A stretch of DNA of 64,000 nucleotides from Austropuccinia psidii (GCA_023105745.1 JALGQZ010000004.1:62985112-63049111); one strand, 5' to 3'; positions 49,394 to 62,382 are shown, counted from the stretch's first letter. Program-made: numbers and translations. Notes: generated by a model from the sequence alone, not told the origin.

Positions 49394-52378
49394 TTAATAG
49401 TGCTTTGAAAGTTGAGTCTGGAGTGTCAAAAGAAAAGTCCTGCAACTAGAATTTTTCCAGAAAAGTCTAGCAGGATATCCCAACAAACTTCCAAAAAAAG
49501 AACATTAACATTATGACACAAATCTCCAGATTTGTGCATTAATCTGCCCCTCATCCTTTTTTATCCTGATTCTTATCGCAGTTTTTATTGACTCAATTGT
49601 ATCAACTTGAACTTTCGTCATTTCTTAATTCGACTTCAACCTCTGTTTTTTTTAATTTAATTCGTCCTTGACTCTAGATAAGCTAAAAACCAAAAATTTG
49701 CAGATAAAACAAATCAACAGTTTAGAAAAAGTCAATCATGAGATTAGCGTAATTGCAAAAAAATCGTGTCTTTTACGTAAATAAATATCTTGAAATGAAT
49801 AAAACTTGTTTTTGTTTATAAACTTTAATTGTTGATGATTTGTGGGATTTTCTTTTTTTTTTGAAATTTTAATTCAAGTTCTTTTAACTTTTCAATTGAA
49901 CATAATGTACAATTTTCCCGCAAGAACCTTGCAAGGTTTTCTCAATTCTTTGTTTTAGAATCTTGGCGGATTTTTTTTTTCTTTCATAGAGTTTGTTGAT
50001 CCGTACTACTTATCTTGATGATGTATATATGAAATAAGAAGAAAAAAAGTTCCGTGAAGTTATTTTGAAGGCTGCAGCTGAATGATGATTGATTTTTACA
50101 CAACTTTGTTTATTTTTGATCTTGTTCTTAATTTGAAATTCAGGATAGATTAAATACCTAATTAGCAAGCTAATCGGGTGGGTTATGGGCCGCCTTGCTC
50201 ACTGGGTTGGGAAAGGATTCTAAGCAATTTGGACACAGTTTAGCTTATGTTTTTTTGAAAGGAAAAACTTTTATTTTGTTAGTATCCACTTCATTTGGTT
50301 TGTCTATGTAGCTGACATTAATCCTTGCAATAAGAGTTCTGATAAAGCATAAATTAGGATAAATATCTTTTTTATGTCCATCTTTTCCCTAAAACTACTA
50401 AAAAAAATGTTCATTATAACTTCTACTCTAAATTTCTTCAAAATTAGTGAAGTTATCCAAATTTTAATGTTTTCTATTTTTGTTTTTCATTAAACTTACT
50501 CAAACTTGGTAAATATCATACTAATTTTAAGGTGCTACTAAACCAAATTTTGGTACCATATATATGTGTGCCCTTCGCCCTAGTGTTGATTTATTAATAT
50601 ATTAATAGTTCTTTGAAGAATAATAAAACATAAAAATGAAGCAAAAAAAGACAACAATTAGTTATGATTGTTTTTACTAAAGGTTTTAAATCAGGAAGCT
50701 TAGCCTAGAATACTCTATGCAGTAGAACTTGTAACCCACAAATCTTCATGCTGTAAGCTTCCTAAACCCATGGACTTCTGGCTCACAAGTTGGTTCCTTC
50801 TCGAAAATGGGCTAACACCCACATAAACTATTCAATGCAATAATCCATACCCATTTTGTCAACCAAAAAGGAAAAAAATAATCCATCAAGATATCCATAT
50901 TTTTCAATTGAATTTTTGAAAGTTTTTGAGATTGAGATTCTCAAAATTAAGAATTTTGGATTTGAAAAATGGATTCCAACAGGTTTGGTAAAGGGTATGA
51001 ATTTAATCTATGGGTAGTAACAGGTTCAAAAACAGTATAAGTTTTGGAAGGACCTCTAAAGGAGTAATAACAATTAAAACCTATTGACATTTTACTTTAG
51101 TAAATCAATGATATCAATATCATTAAAGAAAAAAAAGAGAAATTATTCCAAAAAAAAAAAAAAATAATAAAGTCAATAATTGAAATTCATTTTATTTAAT
51201 TAAGAGGGATCAATATATATATTTAGATTTTTTTTTCTTGATAAATTATGAAACTCCCTTTTCATCTTTCTCCCTTTGAAAAAGAAAAAAATATGAAAAT
51301 ATATATTATTGAATCATTTTTTTATTAATGATTATTTTATTGTTTTTTTATTTTGAAAAGAAAAAAAAAAGAAGGTTAATTTATAATTATTTCAATTGAC
51401 TATAAAATTCAATATTTTTGAAGAAATAAATTTAAGAAATTTTAAGTTTTAAGAAAATAAATTATTCTTTAAAGATATTAATTTTTTAATTGAAAAAAAA
51501 ATGAATTAATTGAATTCTTAAAAAGGTTTACAAAATATTTAAGTCATTTTAAAGAAGTAATTTGATATTAAATAATGAGGTCTTCAATATTATTATTTAA
51601 ATGATTATTTCAATAAATTGAAATATTATATTTTTTTTCACAGTATTTGTTATTTTTCAATCCAAAAAATTCCCTTTTAAGTTACCATAAATTTTTATAA
51701 TTGTTTACCTGAATTTGTCAGAAATCTGCCTTTTAAATTTAATAATCATGATACCTTTAAATGATTCATATCATTCAATTTATCCATTAATAACCATAAA
51801 TGACCTTAATAAAAACAAAAATGTTCCTTAGTGATCATAATGATAATTTGGAATTTCAATTGATATAAAACCCAAAATCATGCCTTGATTTTCTATATAT
51901 TTTCCTTAAAAAGAAGATTCAACTCAAAGAATTATTTTAATAAGATATTTCATTTGTGATTTAAGTTTCCTTTTTTTAAATTTTAAATTTTTTGAATAGC
52001 TAAAATATCTTATTTTGATTTTTTAATTTATTATGTATATAATATTTCATTTTATTTTATTTTTAAGCTCAAAATAATATTATAATAATATTTTTTTATT
52101 TTGACTTGAAAGTTTTTTTATAGATAATTGACTTATTTATATTATGAGAATTTTCCTTTTCCTACAGGTAAATAAGATTAAAGATTTAAATATAAGAATC
52201 AATTAAAATAATATCATCTTATAAAAGACTGAAACTCTAGAATATTTTCAAAATATAAACTTTTGACTTCATAATATTTTAAAAATAACCAAAAAGAATT
52301 ACTAGAATCCAAATTTTTAAAAAATAATAAAGGTTTCCATTTTTATTTGAAATATAATTATTCCTAAATTTGTGTTTC
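49394..52378. other. AT-rich DNA downstream of TFIIE-alpha, no gene recognised
   Basis: The first few hundred bases are the presumed 3' UTR (candidate AATAAA at about 49798). The rest is AT-rich with only short frames. The 13-mer at 50179 is listed separately. Confidence 0.5.
50179..50191 (+). other. Primer-binding-site-like 13-mer (half-tRNA-iMet)
   Basis: TGGGTTATGGGCC is the exact complement of the initiator-tRNA anticodon arm and matches the site in the Copia remnant at 1942-1952. A hairpin ATTAGC-AA-GCTAAT lies just before it. No LTR or gag was recognised around it, so it may be the only visible trace of a second Copia insertion on the plus strand. Confidence 0.35.
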
Positions 52379-55300
52379 TGTGAGATATGTATGAAATACC
52401 CATAAGGCAACAAAGAAATTTTTTATAAATTTGATTTATTCTTAAACAGACTTATCAAGTGAATTCAAAGAAATAAATAAGTATAACTTTATTTTTGGAT
52501 AAAAAAAGTTATAAAATATTATGTAATTTATGGATTTCACACCAAAAAATAAATTAGGGTAGACCAATAAAGTGTTATACCTAAAAATGGCTATTTCTTA
52601 TGTTATTAAAAGATTTAAGAATCTCACAGTACAATTTAATAATTTAAACATTTTTTTCAAAAGTTTTTAAATTTAAGCTTAAATAAGCTTAATTCTCAAA
52701 GTTACAAAAGGTTTATGCAAACTTACCAAAAGGTTAGTTAAATTTGAGGTGTGGTGTATATTTAATGAATTGGCTAAAGATTTACCATACAGGACGTAAA
52801 TCTTGCATAAGCTCAATTTAAATCAATTCAAGGCCATAGTATGTCTTTAAATAAATAAAAGGGAAAAATCCACATAGAAAGGTGGGACAAAGCAAAAAAA
52901 GCCAAATAGAGATAGGGTACCCAAGCTTTGAGATCTGAAATGACTCAATTAAGGTTTTCCACCTGTATTAGAGGAGTTTTAGCCTTATTTAAACTTCAAG
53001 ATTAAACTTTGATTGGAAATTAAAGTTTAAACTGGTTTATCCCCAATTACAAGCTGTCAAAGGGTAAATCCCCATATGTAAACTTGTAATAAAGGTTTTA
53101 AGAACTTTTAAAAGCTTAATCAATCTCAAAAAATATTATATAAGCTTAAAATTTGAATTTTATAAGTGTTAAAATCTTATCAAAAGTTAAGGTTTGGTGT
53201 GTATTACTATTTTATGTGGAATAATAGCAATAAATTGAAAAATTCATTAAAAATACAATTCTTAACAGATTTTATTGAAGATTTCACACAGATAGAAATT
53301 CAATTTTATCTGTGTATACAATAAATTTTAAGTTTTTTTTTTTTTTTTAAACAGGATGAATTGGTAATTAGCCTTGAAATTAACTTTTTTTTTCATTATT
53401 TTTAAAGAAAATTAAGATTTTTTTAAAAATTAATTAAAAATACAGTTTAAGATATTTTTTCTTGAAACTTGATTTTCAAGTTGTTCATATGATTATCTCT
53501 AATATAAAAAAATTTATTTCATATTTAAACTTATAACTATTAAATCAAAAGAGGATTAAAATTACTTAGAGTTAAGAAAAACACTGGTAACTTTAAATTG
53601 GAATGAAAAATAAGTTATCTGAAGTTAAGAACCTTATTTTTAAGCATTAATTTTTTCAGTTTTGAATTTACAAGGCCTTCTATATCAATTAATAATTATT
53701 AGAGCTTCTCTTAAGGCATAAAAAGAGCTTTCACATGACTGTTTTTTGTCCATAATCATCATCATTCAATAAATTAGACATTTTAAACAGGTAATATTTT
53801 ATTTAATATAAAATCTTATATATTGAATTATTTTACTATTTATAAATTATAAAGAAAGAATTGAAATCATAAAATTCAAATTGTATTGTTGTAATCACCA
53901 ATCATATATTTTATTATATAAAATTGTAATATTTGTCTATGAAACTGCTGATAATATTACTATTAATAAACAGTAGTATGACTGTTCTTATGAAATAAAA
54001 TAATTAAAATTATTATAACAACAATGAAATAATTAATGAATTAATTATTTCTTTTACTTGTTACACACTACTAGTGATTATAACAGTAAGCAGTAATTGT
54101 CTACAAGAATTAATTACAAGAAGTATTTAAATAATAAAACTTCTTTATTAAAATAATAAAATTATTTTAATATAAAATTATCTTTTGCAATAACAATTAT
54201 AATTATTATTCTTTAAGAAAAAAAATACTATAGAAAAAATTTAAGAATTAATAATAAATCACTCACTAATATTCAGTGAACCTTAAAAATAATATGTTTA
54301 GAGAGATTTGGTAGATAATTGTGGATTCAAGGGATCAAAATTGATTTACAACAAGATTACAAAAATATATAGTTGATTTTGTATTGCTTCACATACTTCT
54401 TATTGATACTGAACTATTTAAAACACTTAAGAAAAGTTTTAACTGATACTTACTTGTTGGTAATAATGGTATAATTGGATAATAAGATGATTTGGAAAAA
54501 AACAGCAAGAGGAGGCCTCTTTTAAGTCAACAAAAGCTCACATAGGAATTCCATTGGAAAAACGGAAAAACAAGGGAGTGATAAAACAATAATTCTTTTT
54601 GGATTAATAATTGCATCATTTGTTGTCATGTAAGATTATCATAATTACTTAATTGATGATTTTACCTGACTACCAACCCAAATATGGCTAAGAATAAAAG
54701 GAGTAAAAAGTGTGAATCTTCTTTTTTTTTTGAAATAATCTTTAAATTTTAAAATTTATAAATGTTATTGGAGATTTTATCACAGGTTATATTTTCTGTG
54801 AATTTTTGAAGATTCAGTGTTTCACATGGAATTATCAAAAATGGATTGTAAGCAAAACCTTCAATTTTACTTATTAAAATGTTATTCTTTTTGATTTATT
54901 TATGAATAATACCAGTCTCCATGGGTTCTGAACCTTTCAGAAATATTCATTGAGAATTGTATTTTTAATGAATTTTTGAAGTTTTTACCTCATTTCTATG
55001 TAGAATTGCCAATATCATTATATGGCTGGTTGCTATGAGGTGAATCAATGGATACTGGTCCAAAAGGTGTTTCAATTGATATTTTAAGGCTTATACATGG
55101 AAAATCATTAAGAGTTGACATGGTTACAGGAGTCTAAGTTCCTCTTTACCCCCTTTTCACATAAAATTAGCAGCTTATTTGCACTTTTCTTATGATTTAA
55201 TGAGATTTTAACTTGGTAACTAGGTTCCCAAAAGGTTTTAGTGTACTTATTGGGGCATGATAAGTCATAGATCCAAGCTTTAGAGCTATCCATGACCCAC

Positions 55301-56405
55301 AGGCCTCAGAAGTTGGGTACCCTGGCTCTCTTTGATGTCTTTTGTCCCCTTTTGCTATTTTTATGTCAAAAATAGAAATTCAGGCTTCAAGACTGATATC
55401 CACTATGGGTGTATCAAAGCTTTATATAAGAATACCATGGTTTTAAGTGCTACAAACATGCATAACACTACTATTAGTGTATATGTAGTATGGTATTTCT
55501 CACATTCCCATTTTTTTGGCATGAAAGTGAGAAAAACAAAATTTTTCACAATTCTTTTATGTGGTATTCAAGTATTTTCCATATTACCACCTTGTAGAGT
55601 TAATTTAAGCTTATTCACCTTATGGAGCTACCCTAGGTAAATCTTTGTGTAGAAGCCAAATCTGGCCATAAATCCATGGACCTACTCACTCACAAAAAAG
55701 TTATTCATCTTTTCTGAAATCAAAAATGATGAATTTTGAATATATGCATTACTTATGGGTGATGCATAGTTCAAAAATTATTTTTTAAGATATGTGTGGC
55801 CTATTTGGGTATGTAATATATACCTCAAGGCTTACAAAAACTGTTCTATCAAAAATATGCTTTGAATCCACAAAATTCCTCCAAAAGCCTTAAATCTTAG
55901 TTTATAATAAAAAAAGTTGTTTTATTTATTTCAATATTTATTTTTGTTTTTGTTTTAAATTATAAAAATTCTTTAATAATATAACTGTTGTTGTATGACT
56001 AATTATTGTATTAAATAAGTATTATAAGTAAGTTTTCCCTAGACTTCTATATTTTTTCATATAGAATTTCTATATAAGATTTATCTCTGAACAGTGTTTG
56101 TGATATTTCTTTTATAAATAATATTCATATTATTTAGAAGTGGATAAATATTATTATTTTCCACATGTAATTTTCTCATTAGGAGCCTTTATATTACTTA
56201 TTATTATAACTGTCAGTGATTTTAATAATAATAGAATAATTGTTAAATTATTTAATAATTATTACTTCTTTTTATATAATTATTTTTAATAATTATATTA
56301 ATTTGTTGTTATAATTTTTAATTATATTATATTCTCTACTGAGGAAAGTCATAGTAATATTGATATTTGCTACTATTATCAAGAGTTTCATAGAAAAAAC
56401 TTACA
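52379..56405 (+). repeat. 5' LTR of the chromovirus, interrupted
   Basis: It starts TGTGAGATATGTATGAAATA, as the 3' LTR does at 63034 (TGTGAGATATGTATTACATA). It follows the 3' LTR through landmarks such as CAGACTTATCAAGTGAATT and AAAGGTGGGACAAAG. At 53925 it is broken by an inverted LTR, and it resumes after 55836 to end with ATCAAGAGTTTCATAGAAAA and CTTACA at 56405. Without the insert it is about 2.1 kb. Confidence 0.75.
53925..55836 (-). mobile_element. Nested LTR of the same family, inverted, inside the 5' LTR
   Basis: Plus-strand ends are TGTAATATTTGTCTATGAAA and CTCAAGGCTTACA, so it reads on the minus strand and is 1,912 bp long. It is similar along its whole length to the LTR at 36810-38585. 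Flanks are AAAAT and AAAAC, a possible 5-bp duplication with one change. The 102-codon frame at 55332-55640 is not a gene; the homologous part of the other copy is not open in the same way. Confidence 0.7.
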
Positions 56406-57454
56406 TTTGTGGGCCTGGCCATGATTTGAGCCAATTTTTGGGACATAAATCATATTCTATAATTTAATTTAATTTATTTTTTTGATTTAAAATCTCCATA
56501 TTTACTTCAATCTTGGCTTTTTTGGGAATTATCCCTTCTGAATCATCTTGATAATATTAATAAAGTTATTATTATTAAGGATATCATTTAAAACAGTATA
56601 CTATTCAGTGATTTGGAATAAATTTCTATTGTTTAACTAGTTGATTTTTCACATAACAGACTTGAAATTTATTCTTTGAGTTGGTCTATTATAAAGTAAA
56701 TAATAGTATAATTTTGATTAATAACTTATTGATTGCAAAATTATTATTTCTTCAAATAAAGTAGAGAATCAAATAAAAAAATTCAATGTTGAAAATATTT
56801 ACTTAAAAACATTTTTCTTTACTCTTTAGATAATTTTCTTTATTTTTGACATAATTTGCAATAAATTACTTTACAACAACTTTATCCAATAAGCTGGGTC
56901 AATACGTCATTTCCAATTTTTAATAAAAATAAATTATATTAATTTTTGATTCTGGTGTCATCTATCAGAGAAAGCTCTTCCAAATCTAGCATCTCAGAGT
57001 GGAGTGTTTACATTCAAACTAGCCCAAGACCTAGAGGGTTTCTTACAAAGGAACCCTTTAAAGGTCCAGAAGGAGAATTTGAATCATTCATTAGTCAAAT
57101 TGGCACTAAATTCACATGAAATGACTCCAACTGGAAGTGGGGGAAACTACTCTATCTAAAAAAATGGATATGGACCAGGACATTAAAGTCATAAATCCAA
57201 AATACAAGAATGTCAGCCCAGAGGAAAGGCACAAATGGAGGATTCCAGAGCTTCCACAAATTCTCAAAGGTTAGCCAGCACTGTTGAAACTATCATTGAG
57301 AGTCCAGAAGCTGACATAACTGCTATTACTGTTGTCATATCTGAGCAATTTTAAACAAAAAGCAGTAGATATATACCAGTCTCAGTACAAGAACAGGCTT
57401 ATGGAAGCAAAGAAGCAGGAATGGGAACATATTCCCAGCTTGTAGAAAGGGGAA

Positions 57455-59067
57455 ATGAACTCCTACCTTAAAGTGAAGAAGCTCTTGGGGCCAGAAAAGG
57501 AACAAGAGCTTTTGAAGGGCTGGAAACCCATGTCTTGCAAAAGACAGGTCAAAAAGATAAAAGATTTGTTTAAAAACAAAAGCATTTTGTCAGAGGATAA
57601 GAAGAAACAGTTGGCCCACAAGAAAGAAAAAATCCCTGTGGAAGCACCTCAAGCCTACAAAAGAAAGAATATGCCTCAAAAATTTCCAAAAACAGGAAAG
57701 AAAGCCCCAAAGACCAACCAGAAGGGAAAGCCTAAATGGAACAGGACCTACCCCCAGAGATACAGAATTCCAAATAAGGAAAAGACAGCCATAAAGAATG
57801 TGTTCAAGATGGAAGGAGCTTTTCAAATACAAGGAGGAGGGAAGGATGCACCAACACCTTCAAAAGAAATAGACATTGTAAATATTGTAGCTCACTTTGA
57901 AGCTTGTAATAAAGAAATATTTACAAAGCTATTGTAGCTCACTTTGAATCTTGTAATAAAGAAATATTGAGAAAGCTTAACAATTTTGAGTATATCCAAC
58001 AAAAGTTGGTTAGCAAGATTTTGCAGGTGAAAGAGTCACAAAAGAAAGTTATGGGTCCACCAATTTTAAATAAGAAGAATATCTTGTCTTTGATACATAT
58101 TTGTGAAATAATTGAGTACAAATTTACATTGCTCAATAAGCCAGATGATAATTCTATTTTTTATATTACTAAAAAATTAAAGGAATTAAGATTAAAATTT
58201 CAGAACTTGGAAAATAAAACTTTTAATGATTCAGCTCTTTCCCAAGAACAATTGTAAAAAGGGATAAAAAAAGACTTTAGTTTAAAGAAGATATTCAATG
58301 AAGTATTAACAATATATCATTGAAAAATGAATTACCAGCACAGTCTACACCAATTCTTGACAGAAATGGGTTGAACTTGAATAATTGATTACATCATACA
58401 ATTTAAAGCACTAGAGAAGTGGAAACTTCCCTTAACTTCAAAGACATTCCCAGATTAGATGAATGGACTACCTTCAGTGGTGAAGGATAATATAATAATA
58501 TGTGATTTATGAAAGCAATTAATATGTTTAAAGAAGACTTCAATATACCAAATAAATACATAAGCACTAGATTACACTAATTATTTACCAAATCAGAGAA
58601 GAAATGGTATTATAAAATGAGACAAGACAATGGTAAACACTCCTGTCCCTGGTGGAAATAACAGATGATTTCTAAATGGTCTAATGAATCCTGGAGAGTT
58701 GGAATGAAAAATTATTTTGAAGAAGCCATTTTTAATATTGAGAGGGACAGGCCAATGTCCTTGTTTTTTAAGCAAAAGGACAGATTAGCTACCCTTCATC
58801 CTGATATGTCTGAAAAAATGGTACATAAAAGGATATTAAGAAAGTATGGTGGTGACCTTGAGCATGCTATAAGAAGAATATTTATTGGGCCTTTCTCTAG
58901 AAAATACTATATAAATGCCATGGAAGACATCACTACCAGAACAAAAATTGGTAGTAATTGGTATACACCCCCAATAGAAAATAGGACTAATGGGAAACCA
59001 ATTTCAAGACAGAGATACTTTGAAATTCAATAAATGTGGAAGTACATCTCATTTGGTTAAGAATTGT
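57455..59067 (+). pseudogene. Chromovirus gag, broken, with damaged zinc knuckle
   Basis: The recognisable part begins with NSYLKVKKLLGPEKEQELLK and a basic stretch (RQVKKIKDLFKNKSILSEDK, PQKFPKTGKKAPKTNQKGK) in a 160-codon frame. It continues in other frames (57967-58257, then 58665-59033 with HPDMSEKMVHKRILRK and DLEHAIRRIF). It ends in a zinc knuckle at 59026-59067 reading F-x2-C-x4-H-x4-C, so the first Cys of the expected C-x2-C-x4-H-x4-C is Phe. Further gag-like text with stops lies upstream from about 56970. The family role is the nucleocapsid shell. Confidence 0.7.
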
Positions 59068-59388
59068 CCAAAGAAAACAAGAATTAATGAGATAGAAATT
59101 GAAAACACTGAATACACAAAAGAGAAAAACTATGTAGCTGTACACAAAAGTGATTCTGAGTCTTCTTAAGAGGACAAACTACCAGATAAACTTGGTATAG
59201 AAAACATCAATGTATCCTTTGAATTCACAGAAGGGCATACCGACTTACCAAAATATAGTAATGAATGTATGGATCTCATACATGTGCAAGATGCTAAAAT
59301 ACAGAACACCAAACCTGCTAGAGGTAAAGGTTATATAGCTGGATCATCTTGTATCACTAATGTTGTGATAAAAAACAGAGAATAAAAG

Positions 59389-59736
59389 ATGAATATTGCA
59401 TCAGGTGCTTTCTGCACTTGTTTTGGTAAAAATCATTTTGACAAAATTTATACCAATTGGAAAGAGAAACTGAATCCAATTAAAGGTATAAAATTTTGAA
59501 GTGCTAGCCAGAATATCCACTCTTTGGGAATTCTTGAAGCATCAATGATATTTCCTCACCCTTCAGGAAGTATCAGACTGAAATTTGAACTCTTTCTTAT
59601 TGATAACTGCACTTCACAAAATTTTATACTTGGGAATTATTATCTTGATATTTATGGTATTCATAATAATAATAATAAAGACAGGTATTTCACAATAGGG
59701 GAAAATGGAAGGCAAAAGTTTTCTTTTACTCTATAG
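59389..59736 (+). pseudogene. Chromovirus aspartic protease, inactive
   Basis: The frame reads MNIASGAFCTCFGKNHFDKI and, after one TGA, SASQNIHSLGILEA and NFILGNYYLDIYGIHNN, the retropepsin pattern with a late I-L-G-x-x-Y-L. The active-site block, normally I-D-S-G-A, is I-A-S-G-A here, so the catalytic Asp is replaced by Ala. Confidence 0.65.
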
Positions 59737-59929
59737 AAAAAAAGGAATAACTGTAATAAGACAGATAAAAATTGTCAATAAGGAAAAATTTGTGACAGAT
59801 AAATTGATTGAAGAATAAATCAGTGCTGAATTAACAGTAGAAATCAAGGAAGACCTTATTGAAAGCTTATTTCAATACATAGAAGCCTTTGCTTCTGATA
59901 ATGAACCACTAGGGGATATTAAGGGCCAT

Positions 59930-60620
59930 AAAGTGGAAATTATTCTTAATGTGGAAAGAACTTATCCTCCAATATTAAGAAGACCAGATTACTCAGCTAG
60001 CCCCAGAGCTCAAGAAGAATTGAAAACTCATATTAATGAAATGATAAATCTTGGAGTTCTCACAAACGTTTGACATAATGAGGAATTAGAAGTCACAAAC
60101 CCTGTTATCATTACTTGGAATAATCCAAAATAAAGGATGGTTGGTGATTTTAGAGAATTGAATATCTATACCATTCCAGATAGGTATCCAATCCTTAAAG
60201 TCCATGAAGCTTTGACTCAATTATCGAAATCAATATTCATCACTTCCATGGATGCCTTTAAAGGTTTCCCTCAGAATTCTTTGGGATCTCATGGTAGGAA
60301 ATTATTGGGGATAATTTCTCATTGTGGAATTTGTGCATATTTGAGGATGTATTTTGGAATAAAAAATGCACCCTCTCATTATCAAGAATGTTGAATACCA
60401 TTTTCCCACATTAATTATCATAAGGATTATTGATAGTTCATATTAATGACATTATAAATTTTTCAGAAACATGACAATTGCATTTAGAGAGAATTTCATT
60501 AGTACTTAAGAAAATCCTTCAAGTGAACATGAAAATATCTCTTAAAAAATGTAATTTTGGGTTTCATGAGCTAAAAGCTCTGGGCCATATAGTTTCAGGA
60601 CTATGCCTTGGTGTTTGAAA
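59930..60620 (+). pseudogene. Chromovirus reverse transcriptase, inactive
   Basis: Segments in two frames cover the RT core: RTYPPILRRPDYSA-like lead-in, MVGDFRELNIYTIPDRYPIL, FITSMDAFKGF (first catalytic Asp kept), YLRMYFGIKNAPSHYQEC, and after a frameshift VHIND at 60436-60450. The last is the Y-I-D-D box changed to H-I-N-D, which removes one of the paired metal-binding Asp residues. It is followed by LKKCNFGFHELKALGHIVSG, the usual thumb segment. Confidence 0.8.
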
Positions 60621-60627
60621 ATACAAA

Positions 60628-61116
60628 GTGGATGTAGTCTTACTGAAAAAAATGCCTCAGAACAAAAAAGAAATGATTTCTTTCTTATGGTTTGCTGGTT
60701 ATTACAGGAAAACCCTTAAATATTTTGCAATCCATGCCAGATCATTGTACAAAATTGGTGATCAACAATATGTCTTTGAAGTTACACAAGAAAGGATCAA
60801 AGAATATGAAAAGATCAAGTATTCCTTAACCAATGCACCATTGTCATTGATGAAAGACTATAAACTTCCTTTAAAGCTGTATATTAATGCATGGGATGAA
60901 GATTCAGGTGAATCTCTTCATCAAGTCCAAATTGTTAATGAAAAGCCTTATGAAGGTCCAATTTGTTTTATCTTTAGAAAAATGAAACCTACTGAGGCTA
61001 GATATCAAGCAAGCCAAATGGAGTTCTTTTTGCTTGTATGGGCCTTGGAAAAACTTCATTATTATCTTTATAGTAGTGTGTTTGAGGTAATTACTGATTT
61101 TAATGCTTTGAAATAA
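60628..61116 (+). pseudogene. Chromovirus RT connection and RNase H
   Basis: A 162-codon open frame continues the RT thumb (MPQNKKEMISFLWFAGYYRK) into RNase H. LKLYINAWDEDSGESLHQ has Asn where the first catalytic Asp belongs, RKMKPTEARYQASQMEF keeps the Glu, and FEVITDFNALK keeps an Asp. After a stop the frame continues with [17 protein letters not shown] to about 61250. It would have degraded the RNA strand during reverse transcription; it is probably dead. Confidence 0.8.
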
Positions 61117-61539
61117 CTCCTTAACATTAAAACTCCAAACAGAAACATGTTAAGATGGCATATTGCTATACGGGAGAATAGAGGAAATATGACCATGGTA
61201 ACTAAATTTGGAACAATTCACAATAATGATGATGGCTTGAGTAAATGAAAATTACCCAATACACCTGAAAACCCTGCCTATGTCCCTGAAAATGAAGGAC
61301 CTTAAATTCCAAATGAAGGAATTAACATCACAGATATGGGGAAAGAATCCTTTGAGGAAGTTAAAGAAAGCCACAAGAAAGATAAGAATTGTAATATTAT
61401 CACTTCTCTACTTGACAAATATTGCAAAGATTCAACCTTGACTAATTCTTTAGATGATATATGGAAAAAATTATATGAAAATGGAAGATTTCATTTATTT
61501 GATGGTATCTGATATCACAGGTATAAAGAAACATGTCTA

Positions 61540-62275
61540 ATGGTCTTATGTAGTAGGATTTTAATTGACACAATATTAATGGAGTGCCATGGCGACATTT
61601 ATTCTGGACATCTGTCTGAAGACAGAAAAATGCAAAGAATTAAGACATGTGATTGGTGGCCATATTGGAGAAAAGATGTCATTGAGCACTTTCATAGCTG
61701 TGATAGATTCCAGAAGGCCAATAAAGCTACTGGTAAAAAATTTGGTTTGATGATCCATATCCAAGAACCAAGTATCCCATGGGAAGTGGTTCATATTGAT
61801 TGGGTGACTTCCTTACTACCTGGTGGTGCAAAAAGTCACAATGAATGTCTTGTTATTGTAAATGGATATAGAAAAACTTCAAATATTTTTACTATGTCAT
61901 AAAGATGACACAGCTATGGATACAGCTCTTTTAATTTGGAATAGAGATATATCTAATACTGGTATCTTTAAAAATATCATTAGTGATAGAGAGCCAAAGC
62001 TTACATCAGCCTTATGGACAAATTTACATAAGCATTTGGGTGCAAAACTTCCATTCTCAAAAGCCTGCCATCAACAAACTTATGGATTAGCAGAAAGAAT
62101 GATTCAGAACATTGAGGAAATGATGAGAAGATTTTGTGCTTATGGCCCAGAATTTAAGGATTCTGATGTCTTTACCCATGATTTGTGTACACTTATACCA
62201 GAATTGGAAGTAGCCTACAAGACTTATATCCATGCTTCAACAGGCAAAATTCCTGCAATTTTGGAAAAAGGATAG
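61540..62275 (+). pseudogene. Chromovirus integrase, frameshifted
   Basis: The zinc-binding part reads ECHGDIYSGHLSED … FHSCDRFQKANKATGKK, with the last Cys of C-x2-C changed to Phe. The core has IDWVTSLLPGG (Asp 1, codon 61798). A frameshift falls at about 61862-61905. Then come IISDREPKLTSALWTN (Asp 2, codon 61985) and QTYGLAERMIQNIEEM (Glu, codon 62093). Asp 2 and Glu are exactly 35 residues apart, giving the D-D-35-E signature. It keeps its triad but is broken by the frameshift and lost zinc ligand. Confidence 0.85.
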
Positions 62276-62382
62276 AACCCAAAACTTCCAGTTGATACTT
62301 TGAAGAGAAATTTAATTGATATGAATCCAACTGCTTCAAGATTTAAGTTACTGATAAAGTGATTCATCATTAAAATAAAAGA

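Noticed and set aside
48264..49445. Minus-strand frames opposite TFIIE-alpha (122, 65, 79, 62 codons)
   Set aside because: Antisense shadows of the coding exons.
50150..50225. Possible initiator tRNA-Met gene on the minus strand
   Set aside because: Only the anticodon-arm word is present; no T-arm or acceptor stem. A primer binding site is the better explanation.
55332..55640. 102-codon frame in the nested LTR
   Set aside because: The homologous part of the LTR at 36810 (38090-38323) gives a shorter related frame, but the region is LTR and the match reflects shared DNA ancestry.
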